Positions 41,310 through 54,405 of a DNA stretch of 64,000 nucleotides are shown here, piece after piece. Every line of letters begins with the position of its first letter. Position 1 is the stretch's first letter. The notes below the pieces were generated by a model that ran no database searches, had not been told where the DNA came from, and was given only the letters and a program-made list of their open reading frames with translations. Location of the stretch: NCBI GenBank assembly GCA_964564785.1, contig CAZMCT010000002.1:48787-112786 (forward strand), given 5' to 3'. The position numbers were made by a program, and so were the translations under genes. Origin of the DNA: CAZMCT01 sp964564785. Lineage in GTDB: Bacteria; Planctomycetota; Phycisphaerae; UBA1845; Fen-1342.

Positions 41310-42239
41310 ATGCTGTGCCCCAGTGCAAATGTTTGTAGCCGAGCGCGCGTCGCGGCCCTGGCCGGGGCCTTGCTGGCGATCCTGCTGGCCGGCTGCGGGC
41401 CGGTCGTGTCAGAGGACAAGTTCCTGGGCTTCGCCGCCGACTACGCATTGGCGCCGGAGCTGACCTGCGACGAGCTGAAGGTCGAGTTCGGAGTGCCGGA
41501 GCTCACGACGGTGCCCGACCCGTCCGGCATCGACCTGTCGTACGAGGAGCACGCCGTCGCGACGACCGACGGAGTGGTGCTGCGCGTCTGGTACGTGCCG
41601 GTCGAGCCCGAGCGGGAAAAAGGCGTCATCCTGCTGTCCTACGGCGCCGTCGGTGAGATGGCCTGCCAACTGCTCCTGACGCGCGAGCTGCACCGGGTCG
41701 GCTGGTCGATGGTGATGTATGACTACCGCGGCTTCGGCGGCAGCACAGGCGCGCCGTCGCTGTCCACGCTGCTGAGCGATCACGCGGCCGTCTTCGACTG
41801 GGCGCTCGAGCGCACCGGGCGGGCGCGGCTGGTGCTCGTGGGCGTCTCGCTGGGGACGATGCCGGCCGTCGCCGCGGCCGTCGACCGTCCCCGGCAGGTG
41901 CAGGGGCTGGTGCTGGACGGTGTCATTTCGCTCCAGGACCAGCTCCAGCGGTTCTCGTTCCTGATCGCGGGCCGGGTGGCGGAGTACCTGTCGCTGTTCG
42001 ACCCGCGGCTGCGGATCGAGGACCAGATCGGCCGGGTGCGTCAACCGATCGCGATCTGCATCTACGAGCTGGACGAGTTCATCGAGCCGGCCCTGGCGGA
42101 ACAGTTGGCCGACCGGGCGGGCGGCCCGGTGACGCGGCTGGAGTTCCCCGGGCTGCCGCACGCCCGCGGGCCGTATCTCGAGACGGAGCGGTATTTCGCG
42201 GAGCTGGGGGCGTTTCTCGAGCAGTTCGCCGACCAGTAG
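41310..42239 (+). CDS. Alpha/beta hydrolase lipoprotein
   Basis: 309 residues. The lipobox LLAGC is at about residue 28. An alpha/beta-hydrolase fold follows: GVILLSYGAVGEMACQ (oxyanion region), MYDYRGFGGSTGAPS, the nucleophile elbow VGVSLGTMPA (Ser about residue 177), the Asp/Glu region IYELDEF, and a C-terminal His in GLPHARGP. It is a probable esterase or peptidase of the BEM46-like type; the substrate is unknown. GGAGGG five bases before the ATG supports the start. Transcribed divergently from moxR. Confidence 0.82.
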   Translation: MLCPSANVCSRARVAALAGALLAILLAGCGPVVSEDKFLGFAADYALAPELTCDELKVEFGVPELTTVPDPSGIDLSYEEHAVATTDGVVLRVWYVPVEPEREKGVILLSYGAVGEMACQLLLTRELHRVGWSMVMYDYRGFGGSTGAPSLSTLLSDHAAVFDWALERTGRARLVLVGVSLGTMPAVAAAVDRPRQVQGLVLDGVISLQDQLQRFSFLIAGRVAEYLSLFDPRLRIEDQIGRVRQPIAICIYELDEFIEPALAEQLADRAGGPVTRLEFPGLPHARGPYLETERYFAELGAFLEQFADQ

Positions 42240-42608
42240 CGGTGGGCAGTCGGACACGTTGCCGTGTGTGTCACGAACGGCCGGCCGACGACGATCTCAT
42301 CCCCGAACCGTCCCGCGGGCCGCCCGGGCCGACCTTACCGCGGTCCCACGCAACCGGCGAGCCGCGGCCGGCAGCCGCGTGACGGTCTCCGCCGAGACCT
42401 GATCGAGCTGTTCCGGCGTCAGGACAGCCATGGGCGGACTCGCAAGCGCTGCCGCTCTTTGCGGACACGTTCACGGCGATTGTGTCGGCGTGCTGGCGTC
42501 CAGGGCGGCAGCCCTCGCTCTATCGCCCCTGGCGGGGCTGGGGCACCCGGGCGTCGGGTTCCCACGGTTCGCGCCGTGAGCCACGGTCCCGCGCCGCTCC
42601 GCGGCCGG
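42240..42608. other. 369-bp spacer with short reading frame
   Basis: A 44-codon frame on the minus strand (42297-42431; MAVLTPEQLDQVSAETVTRL then an Arg/Ala-rich tail) looks like a gene remnant or chance frame. The part next to glnS (42500-42600) is made of GGGGCACCCGG- and CCACGG-type decayed repeats. I do not support a gene here. Confidence 0.35.
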
Positions 42609-44603
<1,995 letters not shown>

Positions 44604-44836
44604 GGTGAAACCTCGAAAAAAGCGGATGGTATCGGGCCCGGCGGCGGGCGGCAATCCGTGGCGTGTTTCATCCCGTCACCGCAAAAACGCGGAGGAACGC
44701 GGAGGGGCGCAGAGACAAAACTCGGACGCAGGAGGTGGGAAGTTTCCCGCCTTCCGACGTCCGCGCTTGGATTCCGATGTCGGGTGTCTTCGCGGCCGTC
44801 TGCGGCTCGCGCCTCGGCCGTTTTCAGCCTGGCCGG

Positions 44837-46000
44837 TCAGACCTCGTCGAACATCTTCAGGTACGAGGAATAGCGCCGCGTGCTGATCGCGCCGCGCTCG
44901 ACGGCCGCGCGGACCGCGCAGCCGTCCTCGTAGCGGTGCGAGCAGTCGCGGAAGCGGCATTGGGGCACGAGCGGGACGAACTCGATGAAGCAGGCCTCCA
45001 GCTCGCCGGGCTGCACGGCCCACAGGTCGAACGCGCGGATGCCGGGGGTGTCCACGACGAACCCGCCGCAATCCAGCGGCAGCAGTTCGGCCAGGGTGGT
45101 CGTGTGCCGGCCCTTCTCGTTCTCCGGGCTGACGTCGCGGGTCGGCAGTTTCAGGCCGGGTTGCAGCGCGTTGAGCAGCGTGCTCTTGCCCACGCCGCTC
45201 TGGCCCGAGAGCACCGTCATGTGCCCGCGCAGCGCCGCGCGCAGCGCGTCGAGCCCCGCGCCCGTCACCGCGCTGGTCTCCAGGCACGTATAGCCGAGCG
45301 CGCGGAACTCGGCGAGCACCTCCGGCACCGCCAATCCGCTCTGCCGCTCATCATCGTCCTCGGTGACGGTCTGGGCCGTCAACAAGTCGATTTTGTTGAA
45401 GCACAGCAGCGGCCGCAACGCGCCCTTGCACGCGGCTACGATGTAGCGATCGACCAGGTGCGGCCGCAGCCGCGGTTGCGCCACGCTCACCACGGCCAGG
45501 AGCTGATCGGCATTGGCGACAATCGCGTGCTCGCGGCGGCGGCGGTCGCGACGCGAAAGCGTGGTGCTGCGCGGGGCGACGCGCTCGATGACGCCGACGG
45601 GCCGGCCTTCGTGGGCCTTCGACTGGTCGGAGAACCAGACCCGATCGCCGACCGTCACCGGCGCGCGGGTCGCGATCAGCAGCGTGCGCAGCACGCGGCG
45701 GACGGTGCATTCCCAGCGCTGGCCGTCCTCGCCGAGCACGTACGAGATCAGGCCGTGGACCTTGGTCACCGTGCCCCGCAGCCATTCGGACTCGTGGACC
45801 AGCGGCAGCTCGTCGTCGCCGAGCAGGATGGTCCGCTTGCGCGACAGCTCGCCCTTGGCCCGCACCGACTCGACCCGCTGGGTGTCCTCGATGGCCGGCT
45901 CGCCCGCGCGGTACTGGCGGGTCCAATCGTCGGCCCGCCGGCGGACCTGACGATTCTGCCGGAAATCGACGCGCACCTTGCGCGACCGCTTGCGGGACAT
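44837..46000 (-). CDS. rsgA: RsgA, ribosome small-subunit GTPase
   Basis: 387 residues. It is a circularly permuted GTPase acting in late 30S assembly. The motif order is characteristic: NKIDLL (G4) first, then GQSGVGKSTLLNAL (G1), RHTTTLAELLPLD (G2) and DTPGIRAFDLW (G3). An OB-fold precedes the GTPase. The zinc knuckle near the C-terminus (CRFRDCSHRYEDGC) is intact. The N-terminus is highly basic (MSRKRSRKVRVDFRQNRQVR), as in several homologues. It lies tail-to-head with glnS on the same strand and diverges from prpD. Confidence 0.95.
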   Translation of the reverse strand: MSRKRSRKVRVDFRQNRQVRRRADDWTRQYRAGEPAIEDTQRVESVRAKGELSRKRTILLGDDELPLVHESEWLRGTVTKVHGLISYVLGEDGQRWECTVRRVLRTLLIATRAPVTVGDRVWFSDQSKAHEGRPVGVIERVAPRSTTLSRRDRRRREHAIVANADQLLAVVSVAQPRLRPHLVDRYIVAACKGALRPLLCFNKIDLLTAQTVTEDDDERQSGLAVPEVLAEFRALGYTCLETSAVTGAGLDALRAALRGHMTVLSGQSGVGKSTLLNALQPGLKLPTRDVSPENEKGRHTTTLAELLPLDCGGFVVDTPGIRAFDLWAVQPGELEACFIEFVPLVPQCRFRDCSHRYEDGCAVRAAVERGAISTRRYSSYLKMFDEV

Positions 46001-46105
46001 GCCGCGATTCTAACGGAAAGGCGCTCCCCCGCGGACCTTCCGCCCTTGTTGATCGCCCGGGTTTCGGCCACAATCGCGCGCGTCCCGCGTCTTCAGGAGC
46101 TACCG

Positions 46106-47461
46106 ATGCCCACGTTGGCTCACCGGCTCGCCGAACAAGCCCAGTCCGCCTCGTTCGAGCGGCTCGCGCCGGCCGTCCGGCACGAAGTCAAGCGGCGCGT
46201 GCTCGACTCGATCGGCTGCGCTCTGGGGGCCTGGAAGAGCCGCCCGGCCCGCGTCACGCGGCAACTCGCCCAGAGCGTGGACGTGCCGACCGGGGCGAGC
46301 CTGCTCGGCTCGACACACCGCACGACGCCCGACCTGGCCGCGTTCAGCAACGGGGCCCTGGTCCGTTACCTGGATTTCAACGATACGTACCTGAGCCGCG
46401 AGCCGGCACACCCCAGCGACAACATCCCGGCCGCCTTGGCCGTCGGGCAGGCCGCCCGCTGCCCCGGGCGCGACATCCTGACGGCCATCGCGCTGGGCTA
46501 CGAGCTGCAATGCCGGCTGTGCGACGCAGCCTCGCTCCGCAAGCACGGCTGGGACCACGTCGTGTATGGCGCATTCTCCACCGCGCTGCTGGCCGCCCGG
46601 CTCTACCATCTGACCGTGGAGCAGACGGTGCACGCGCTGGGGCTGGCCGGGGTGTGCAATTTCGCGACGCGTCAGACGCGGACCGGCCAGCTTTCAGACT
46701 GGAAGGCCTGCGCGTTCTCGAACGCCGCCCGCAACGGCGTGTTCGCGGCGAACCTGGCCCGGCTGGGTCTGACCGGGCCGAACGAAATCTTCGAAGGTCC
46801 CAAGGGGCTGTTCAACATGGTCACCGGCCCGTTCGACCTGAAGTGGGCCGCCGACCCCGACGACTGGATGATCCGGCGGACCTACATCAAGTACTGGCCG
46901 GCCGAGTACCATTCGCAGTCCGCCATCGACGCCGCCCTGCAACTGCGGCCGGAGGTGGGCGACCCGGACCGCATCGCAAGCATCTTGATCGAGAGCTTCG
47001 AGGCCGCGGTGAGCATCATCGGCAGCGAGCCGGAAAAGTGGCGGCCCACCAGCCGCGAGACGGCGGACCACAGCATGGGATACTGCGTGGCCGTGGCGCT
47101 GCTGGACGGGGAGTTGACGCAACAATCCTTCCGGGACGACAAGCTCCGTGATCCCCGGGTGCTGGGGCTGCTCGACCGGATCCGGATCGTGGAGACACCG
47201 GAATGCAACGCGGGTTATCCGGACGGGATTCCGAATCGGCTGATCGTGAAGCTCCGTGACGGGCGGACGCTGGAGCGGCTGGTGAAATACCCGCGCGGGC
47301 ACGCGGGCAACCCGATGACGGACGAAGAGGTGCTGGCGAAGTTCCGACGACAGGCGGACGGCGTGGTTTCCGACGCGACGGCCGCGCGGATCATCGACCT
47401 GGCGCTGTCGCTGGACGAGTTGCCGGACGTCACGCCGCTGCTCGAATTCGACACGCAGTAG
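46106..47461 (+). CDS. prpD: 2-methylcitrate dehydratase (MmgE/PrpD family)
   Basis: 451 residues. PrpD dehydrates 2-methylcitrate to 2-methyl-cis-aconitate in propionate degradation. Family segments seen: ALVRYLDFNDTYLSREPAHP (about residues 91-110), DNIPAALAVGQAA, ALGLAGVCNFATRQTRTGQL, KYWPAEYHSQSAIDAAL (conserved active-site region) and KYPRGHAGNPMTDEEVLAKF. CAGGAG lies seven bases before the ATG. It opens a plus-strand cluster with two citrate-synthase genes and prpB, which makes the methylcitrate role likely over other MmgE/PrpD activities. Confidence 0.93.
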   Translation: MPTLAHRLAEQAQSASFERLAPAVRHEVKRRVLDSIGCALGAWKSRPARVTRQLAQSVDVPTGASLLGSTHRTTPDLAAFSNGALVRYLDFNDTYLSREPAHPSDNIPAALAVGQAARCPGRDILTAIALGYELQCRLCDAASLRKHGWDHVVYGAFSTALLAARLYHLTVEQTVHALGLAGVCNFATRQTRTGQLSDWKACAFSNAARNGVFAANLARLGLTGPNEIFEGPKGLFNMVTGPFDLKWAADPDDWMIRRTYIKYWPAEYHSQSAIDAALQLRPEVGDPDRIASILIESFEAAVSIIGSEPEKWRPTSRETADHSMGYCVAVALLDGELTQQSFRDDKLRDPRVLGLLDRIRIVETPECNAGYPDGIPNRLIVKLRDGRTLERLVKYPRGHAGNPMTDEEVLAKFRRQADGVVSDATAARIIDLALSLDELPDVTPLLEFDTQ

Positions 47462-47588
47462 GCCGGGTCGGCGCGCGCGGGGCACGCCGGCGGACCGGGC
47501 GGTGGCGACCGGCGTCGGGCCGCGGCCCGAGAGTTCAGTCCAACGTTCCGGACGAATGGTGATTGGCGTGGCAACGCAGGAAGATCCG

Positions 47589-48878
<1,290 letters not shown>

Positions 48879-49730
48879 ATGATGACCGAATCGCGCAGCG
48901 CCGGGCTTCGGCGGCTCATGGCGGACCACACGGTCGTTCTGCCGGGGGCGTTCAGCGCGCTGGCGGCGCGGGCCATCGAGCGGGCGGGGTTCGAAGGCGT
49001 TTACCTTTCGGGCGGGGCCCTGGCCAACACCATCCTCGGCGTGCCGGATGTCGGCCTCACCACCCTGTCCGAGGCCGCGTTCCACGCCGCCCGCTGCGCG
49101 GCCGTGACGACCGTTCCGATCATCAGCGACGCGGACACCGGTTTCGGCGGGCCGGAGAACGCGGCCCGCACGGTGGCCGAGTTCGAGCGGGCCGGCCTGG
49201 CGGGGCTGCACCTGGAGGACCAGGAGTTTCCCAAGCGCTGCGGCCACCTGGCCGGTAAGACGCTCGTGCCGCAAAGCGAGTTCTGCGAGAAGCTTGCCGC
49301 GGCCCGCGCGGCGCGGCGTGACCCGGATTTCCTGCTCATCGCCCGCACCGACGCCCGCGGCGTGAGCGGCTACGACGACGCCGTCCGTCGGGCACACGCG
49401 TACCTGGCGGCGGGCGCGGACGCGATCTTCCCGGAAGCACTCGAGTCGCGCGAGGAGTTCGAGCGGTTCGCCCGCGACGTGCCCGCGCCGCTGCTGGCGA
49501 ACATGACCGAGTTCGGCCGGACGCCCTACCTGACCGTCGACGAGTTCGCGGCCCTGGGCTACCGCATCGTCATCTTCCCCGTCACACTCCAGCGTGTGGC
49601 GATGAGAGCGGTACTCGACGCCCTGGCCGAACTCAAGCGGAGCGGCACGCAGCAGGGGCTGCTGGACCGGATGCAGACGCGGCAGGAACTGTACGATTTG
49701 CTCGGGTACCGGGCCGAGGGTACAAAGTGA
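48879..49730 (+). CDS. prpB: Methylisocitrate lyase
   Basis: 283 residues of the PEP mutase/isocitrate lyase superfamily. PrpB cleaves 2-methylisocitrate into pyruvate and succinate. The family features are GVYLSGGALANTILGVPDVG (about residues 40-59), DADTGFGGPENAARTV (Mg-binding Asp), LHLEDQEFPKRCGHLAGKTL (the catalytic KRCGH loop) and IARTDARG. All catalytic residues are in place. The start is adjacent to the gltA stop, so translation is coupled. A second Met directly follows the first. Confidence 0.95.
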   Translation: MMTESRSAGLRRLMADHTVVLPGAFSALAARAIERAGFEGVYLSGGALANTILGVPDVGLTTLSEAAFHAARCAAVTTVPIISDADTGFGGPENAARTVAEFERAGLAGLHLEDQEFPKRCGHLAGKTLVPQSEFCEKLAAARAARRDPDFLLIARTDARGVSGYDDAVRRAHAYLAAGADAIFPEALESREEFERFARDVPAPLLANMTEFGRTPYLTVDEFAALGYRIVIFPVTLQRVAMRAVLDALAELKRSGTQQGLLDRMQTRQELYDLLGYRAEGTK

Positions 49731-49829
49731 CGACGTCGCGGAGCGACGGAGGGGGCGACCGATCGCGCCACATGCCGCGCGCGGCCGCTTTGTCTCCGTG
49801 CTGTCTGCGTACACTCGCGGAGTCGGGTC

Positions 49830-50951
49830 ATGGCTGATACGGAAGTCTACTCTCCCGGCCTCGAGGGCGTGATCGCCGGTGAGACCGCGATCTGTTGTGT
49901 CGAGCAGGGCCGGCTGCTGTACCGCGGGTACGACATCGCCGACCTGGCCGCGCACGCCAGCTTCGAGGAGTGCGCCTTCCTCTTGCTGCACGGCGCGCTG
50001 CCTACCGCCGAGCAGCTCGCCCTGTTCCGCCAGCAGATCGACGGCGAGCGCGAGCTGCCGGCCGCCGTCGTCGACGTCCTGCGGGCCATCCCGCGGCAGG
50101 CCCCGATGATGGACGTGCTCCGCACCGGCGTCTCGCTGTGCGGCAACTTCAGCAGCGCCCGCGCGCAGGGCCGCAGCTCGCTCATCACCCGGGCCGTCCG
50201 CGTCCTCGCGGCCGTACCGTCGTTGATCGCCGCCCGCCTGCGGGTGCTGGCCGGGCGCGACCCGCTCGAGCCGCGGCCGGGGCTCTCGCACGCCGCCCAG
50301 TTCTTCTGGCAGGCTTTCGGGCGTGAGCCGAGCGCGCTGGAGGAGCGGATTCTCAACCTGACCCTGGTGCTCTACGCGGAGCACGAGTTCAACGCCTCCA
50401 CGTTCGCTGCCCGCGTCTGCACGAGCACCCTGAGCGGGCTGCACTCGTCGGTCGTGGCCGCGATCGGCACGCTCAAGGGTCCGCTGCACGGCGGGGCGAA
50501 CGAGGCGGCCCTACGGATGCTGCTGCAATTCCAGTCCGCCGACGAGGCCCGCAAGTGGACCGAGGAAGCCATCGAGCAGAAGCAGAAGATCATGGGCTTC
50601 GGCCACCGCGTGTATCGCAACGGCGACCACCGGGCCCACATCCTGGAGCCGCACGTGGACGAGCTGGCTGCGGCCCGCAACGAGCTCTGGCGCGCGCAGA
50701 TCTACCACGCGGTCAAGGAGGTGATGTGGGAGCGCAAGCGCATCCACCCCAACGTGGACTATCCCTGCGGGCTGGTCTACTACTTCCTCGGCCTGCCCCC
50801 GGACATCTTCACGCCGCTGTTCGTCATGGCGCGTGTCAGCGGCTGGTGCGCTCACATCATCGAGCAGCACGAGCACAACCGGCTGATTCGTCCCCGCAGC
50901 CGCTACGTGGGGCCCGACCCCCGGCCGTTCGTGCCGATCGCCGACCGCTAG
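49830..50951 (+). CDS. prpC: 2-methylcitrate synthase
   Basis: 373 residues, a short citrate-synthase family member. It condenses propionyl-CoA with oxaloacetate. Family motifs: GRLLYRGYDIADLAAHASFE (about residues 27-46), the catalytic His in YAEHEFNASTFAARV, LKGPLHGGANEAAL, IMGFGHRVYRNGDHRA and the Asp in HPNVDYPCGLVYY. It ends in the usual RPRSRYVGPDPRPFVPI. The length and cluster position fit PrpC rather than GltA. About 100 bp separate it from prpB. Confidence 0.92.
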   Translation: MADTEVYSPGLEGVIAGETAICCVEQGRLLYRGYDIADLAAHASFEECAFLLLHGALPTAEQLALFRQQIDGERELPAAVVDVLRAIPRQAPMMDVLRTGVSLCGNFSSARAQGRSSLITRAVRVLAAVPSLIAARLRVLAGRDPLEPRPGLSHAAQFFWQAFGREPSALEERILNLTLVLYAEHEFNASTFAARVCTSTLSGLHSSVVAAIGTLKGPLHGGANEAALRMLLQFQSADEARKWTEEAIEQKQKIMGFGHRVYRNGDHRAHILEPHVDELAAARNELWRAQIYHAVKEVMWERKRIHPNVDYPCGLVYYFLGLPPDIFTPLFVMARVSGWCAHIIEQHEHNRLIRPRSRYVGPDPRPFVPIADR

Positions 50952-51059
50952 CGCCGCTCCTCTGCGGCACCGCGCCGCCCGGATGTGCCGGAGGCCCATG
51001 CCGCCGCCGTCGTGGCTGGGCCTCCCAAGTGTTCCGCACGGAGTATCGAGCGCCGGCGC

Positions 51060-52103
51060 TCACTCGCCTTCGAGCTGTGCCAGCAGCGTCTCGACCCGGT
51101 TGAGCGTCTCGGCCGGCCAGGGCGGTGTGGCGGTTGAGGCGGAAAGCAGCGCGCGGATCAATTCCCCCAAGCACTCCGCGTCCGAGGATGTGAGCCGGCC
51201 GATTCGCGTGCCGGCCGACGCGAGCAGGGCCTCGATCTGCGCCTGGGTGTCGGGCGCCGCCGCCGGCAGGATCTGCTGATCCAGGGCGAGCGCGAAAGGT
51301 GTTTCTTCGTCCAGCGGCATGGACATGGGCCCGGGCTCGGGTTCGGCCGGCGCCGCGACCTGGGCCGCGGCGGCCTCGACGGCCGCGGCCTGGGCCAGCT
51401 CGGCGGCGGCCGCCATGCGGGCGATCTCGCGGAGCTGCTGGCGGGCTTCGGTGAAGTTGGGATTGAGCGCCAGAGCGTGCTCGAGCGAGCGGGCCGCGGC
51501 TGCGTAACGGCCGGTCTCGGCCTGGATGATCGCCAGGTTGTAGTACGCGTCGGGCTCAGTTCCCGCCAGCGAGAACTCGGTCAGGGCGGCTTCGTCGCGC
51601 TGAAGGCGTGCGAGCACCATGCCCAGGTTCATGTGCGCCCGGCGGAACTGCGGTTCGAGCTCGATGGCCCGGGCCAGCGCCTGTTCGGCCGCGTCGTACT
51701 GGCCGGCAAGGTAGAGGCTGAAACCCAGGTTGTTGTGCAGGTGGGACGCGTTGGGTTCGCGCTGGAGGGCCTCGCGGAAGGCGGCGGCGGCCTCGGCGTG
51801 CCGGCCGAGCTTGTCGAGCGTGATTCCCATGCGGTTATGAGCCGCGACGAGGTCGGGTGTTTGGGCGAGGGCCTGGCGGTACTGGATCAGGGCGCCCTCG
51901 AGGTTGCCTTGGCGTTCGAGCAGGTGGCCGTGGGCCAGGTAGGTCGATGCGTTCAACCGGGGCACCACATCGGTGTTCGCGGTGGGCAGTGCGCCCGGGT
52001 TGTTGATCTGGGTGGGCGCTGGCGGCGTGCTCTGGCAGGCGGGGAATAGAGCGAGCCCGGCCGTCAATCCGAGCAGCACCCCGCAGGCGGTCAGCGGTCG
52101 CAT
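51060..52103 (-). CDS. TPR-repeat lipoprotein
   Basis: 347 residues. A signal peptide ends in the lipobox FPAC (about residue 23). At least five tetratricopeptide repeats follow (HLLERQGNLEGALIQYRQAL, then GRHAEAAAAFREAL, GQYDAAEQALARAIELEP, QRDEAALTEF, GRYAAAARSLEHALALNP). A long Ala/Glu-rich helical tail and a C-terminal acidic domain complete it. AAAGGAGG, a near-perfect Shine-Dalgarno, lies six bases before the ATG of MRPLTACG and fixes the start. It is second in a two-gene unit with the OmpA-like lipoprotein upstream. Probably an envelope scaffold; no enzymatic role. Confidence 0.8.
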   Translation of the reverse strand: MRPLTACGVLLGLTAGLALFPACQSTPPAPTQINNPGALPTANTDVVPRLNASTYLAHGHLLERQGNLEGALIQYRQALAQTPDLVAAHNRMGITLDKLGRHAEAAAAFREALQREPNASHLHNNLGFSLYLAGQYDAAEQALARAIELEPQFRRAHMNLGMVLARLQRDEAALTEFSLAGTEPDAYYNLAIIQAETGRYAAAARSLEHALALNPNFTEARQQLREIARMAAAAELAQAAAVEAAAAQVAAPAEPEPGPMSMPLDEETPFALALDQQILPAAAPDTQAQIEALLASAGTRIGRLTSSDAECLGELIRALLSASTATPPWPAETLNRVETLLAQLEGE

Positions 52104-52116
52104 CGCGGGCCTCCTT

Positions 52117-52626
52117 TCAATGCGTCGCACCGGAAGAACCGTTGTTCCCGCCGGACCCGCCGCTACTCTTGGGTTTGTACATGCCCTCGTTGGCGCGGAT
52201 CAGGATGGCCTGGTTGGCGTCGAGCCCGGGGCCTCCGGGCAGGTCGGGCTTGACGGTCTCGGACGTCGCGTCGATGCCGTGGGCGCGCAGTTGCTCGAGA
52301 ATCAGGGCGGTGCGGGCCGCGACGAGCTTCTCGTCGGTGGAATCGGTGCTGAAGCGGACGGTCCCGCCGTACGTCTCCATCAGGGCGGCCAGCCGCGCAA
52401 TGCGTTCCTCGCCGAGCGAATTGAGCAGGGGGCGGTGGGGAACGAAATGCACGTCGGAAACCGTCATGGTCTCGAGCAGAGCATTGTCGATCATGTGGTC
52501 GTATTCCGATCGCAGGTCGCACTTCACCTCGGCCTGCCCGTGCGGTGGGGCATTGAGGCGGGCCTGCGGTTCCTGACAGCCCGACAGCAGCAGGGCGAAG
52601 GCAAGGGCGGAAACGGCGGTCCTCAT
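52117..52626 (-). CDS. OmpA-like small lipoprotein
   Basis: 169 residues. The lipobox LLSGC is at about residue 17. The body (HFVPHRPLLNSLGEERIARL, LMETYGGTVRFSTDSTDEKL, ARTALILEQLRAHGID) follows the beta-alpha pattern of an OmpA-family domain, but the classical peptidoglycan-binding NxxLSxxRA motif is degenerate. A Gly/Ser/Asn-rich tail (SSGGSGGNNGSSGATH) ends it. It is 13 bp upstream of the TPR lipoprotein gene on the same strand, so the two are probably co-transcribed. Confidence 0.65.
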   Translation of the reverse strand: MRTAVSALAFALLLSGCQEPQARLNAPPHGQAEVKCDLRSEYDHMIDNALLETMTVSDVHFVPHRPLLNSLGEERIARLAALMETYGGTVRFSTDSTDEKLVAARTALILEQLRAHGIDATSETVKPDLPGGPGLDANQAILIRANEGMYKPKSSGGSGGNNGSSGATH

Positions 52627-52841
52627 GCAAGGCTCCTGATGCTGCCCGGCTGGAGCCGAGCCGCGCGGCAGCGGACGCGGGCGCTACGCACCGGCTCCGC
52701 TATTCCGATCGGCGGACCGCAACGGTGGGCTGAACCTGCTTGGGGATGGGAAAACCGCGGCTGGGACCCCGGACCGGCGGCCTGGATTCGCCCACCGCGG
52801 GGGCCGGCGCGACTTTCGCGGGGGACGGTTAGAATCCGGCC

Positions 52842-54404
52842 ATGCCGAAGGCCCGGCTATTGGCCCTGGCGGTGCTCGCGGGGCTGACCTATGGGATCGT
52901 GGCGCTGGTCGGCGGGTACGCCGTGTACCTGCGCAGCCCGGGATACCGCAACTCCTGCGCGACCGTGCTGAGCCGGCACCTGGGTCTCCCGGCCGAAATC
53001 GGGCGCGTGGTGCCGCGCTCGCATCGCGCCCAGGAATACCGCGCGGTGCGGGTGTGGCTGCCGGACCGCCGGGGGGAGGCCGCGTTCTGTGAACGGGCGG
53101 TCGTCATCGCAACGCCGCGGCCGGGGGAGCCCGGCGCGTACGAGCTGGAGTTGCGCGGCGGGCGTTGTGACATTTCGACCCGCACCTGGCTTGCGGGCGA
53201 CTACCGCACAGTGCTGGAGTCAGGTTTGCGTCCGGGGTTCGCGCCGGGCGGGCCGCGGCGAGTGCTGTTCAGTGGGATGGACCTGACGTTCGAACACGAC
53301 CGCCTCCGGGCGACGCTCGACGACGCCGGCGGGCTGATCCTTTTCGATGAACCGGGAGTCGGCCGGGCGACCGTCACCTGTGAGCGGTTCAACGGCCAGG
53401 CGGTGCCGCAACCGGTCGTGGTGCGGGCCGAGTTTGCGCCGACCGGTACGGCCGTCAGGCTGGCACGGGTCGAGCTGACCGTGCCCGACATCCCGCTGCG
53501 CGTCGTCGGACTTGCTGACCTCGCCGGCCTCGGGCTGCACAGCGGTTCGTTCGGCGGCCGGGCCATCTATCAAGAGGACGAGGGCCGCTACGAACTCACG
53601 GTGAGCGGCCGCGCACAGGACCTCGTGCTGTCCGAACTGACCGCGCTGGTCGTGCCGCAGCCGTGGCGCGGGACCGCCCCCCGGATCGAGCTGGAGGAGC
53701 TCCGCCTGGTCAACGGCCGGCCCGAGCGCTTCCGGTTCAGCGGCGAGCTGAAGGGCGCGGTGCTCGGAGACGTGTTTGCGCCGTGGGGGCTGAGCGGAAC
53801 CGGCGGCTCGCTGAGCCTCAGGATTGACGCGGCGGAGCTCTCGTCGGCGGGGGTTGAGCGACTGGTCGCGGCCGGGCGGTGCGAGGACCTCTCGCTGGAG
53901 ACACTGTCCGAAACGCTGGGCTGGGGCGCGATGAGCGGTCAGGCGGCGATCGTGATCGACGACCTGACCGTGACGGCGAACCGCCTGACAGCGCTGGATG
54001 CGACGATCGCGGTGAACGCAGCGGGTGAGAAGCCGAACTGGGTCGAACGCCGTCTGCTGTCGGAGATTCTCAAGCGGACGATGGGAATCGAGTTGCTCTC
54101 GTTCCTGCCGGAGCGTTTCGAGTATGCCCGCCTCGGTGCCCGGCTCGACGTGGAGAACGAGCGGCTACACGTGTTCGGCACGCATGGTCCGCGCGAGCGC
54201 GCGATTCTCTCGGTGCGGCTCGCCGATCAGGAAGTGCCCGTCATCTTCGAACCCGAGCAGGAGTTCGATCTGCAACCGTGGTTCGACGGGTTGCGGGCCG
54301 AGCTCGCGGCCCAGACAGCCCGCGTCCGCAGCTTCCGCTCCGCCGAGGGCTGGTGGCCGCGGTCAGGAGCGGCATCACGCCCTGCGTCGGGCGAGGGGCC
54401 GTGA
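52842..54404 (+). CDS. Membrane-anchored AsmA-like protein
   Basis: 520 residues. A single N-terminal membrane segment (ALAVLAGLTYGIVALVGGYA) is followed by a long beta-rich domain with repeated short strands (VLFSGMDLTFEHDRLRATLD, ELSGTGGSLSLRIDAAEL-like segments) typical of AsmA/translocation-module proteins on the periplasmic side. I see no catalytic motif. Its stop codon is followed one base later by the ATG of a sensor kinase gene, so the two are an operon. Function unknown; an envelope-biogenesis role is inferred only from the fold. Confidence 0.55.
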   Translation: MPKARLLALAVLAGLTYGIVALVGGYAVYLRSPGYRNSCATVLSRHLGLPAEIGRVVPRSHRAQEYRAVRVWLPDRRGEAAFCERAVVIATPRPGEPGAYELELRGGRCDISTRTWLAGDYRTVLESGLRPGFAPGGPRRVLFSGMDLTFEHDRLRATLDDAGGLILFDEPGVGRATVTCERFNGQAVPQPVVVRAEFAPTGTAVRLARVELTVPDIPLRVVGLADLAGLGLHSGSFGGRAIYQEDEGRYELTVSGRAQDLVLSELTALVVPQPWRGTAPRIELEELRLVNGRPERFRFSGELKGAVLGDVFAPWGLSGTGGSLSLRIDAAELSSAGVERLVAAGRCEDLSLETLSETLGWGAMSGQAAIVIDDLTVTANRLTALDATIAVNAAGEKPNWVERRLLSEILKRTMGIELLSFLPERFEYARLGARLDVENERLHVFGTHGPRERAILSVRLADQEVPVIFEPEQEFDLQPWFDGLRAELAAQTARVRSFRSAEGWWPRSGAASRPASGEGP

Positions 54405-54405
54405 G

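Noticed and set aside
42297..42431. 44-codon minus-strand frame before glnS
   Set aside because: No ribosome binding site or recognisable homology; possibly a remnant.
44663..46105. Long plus-strand extension upstream of prpD
   Set aside because: It is antisense to rsgA; the well-placed ATG with CAGGAG at 46106 begins the recognisable protein.
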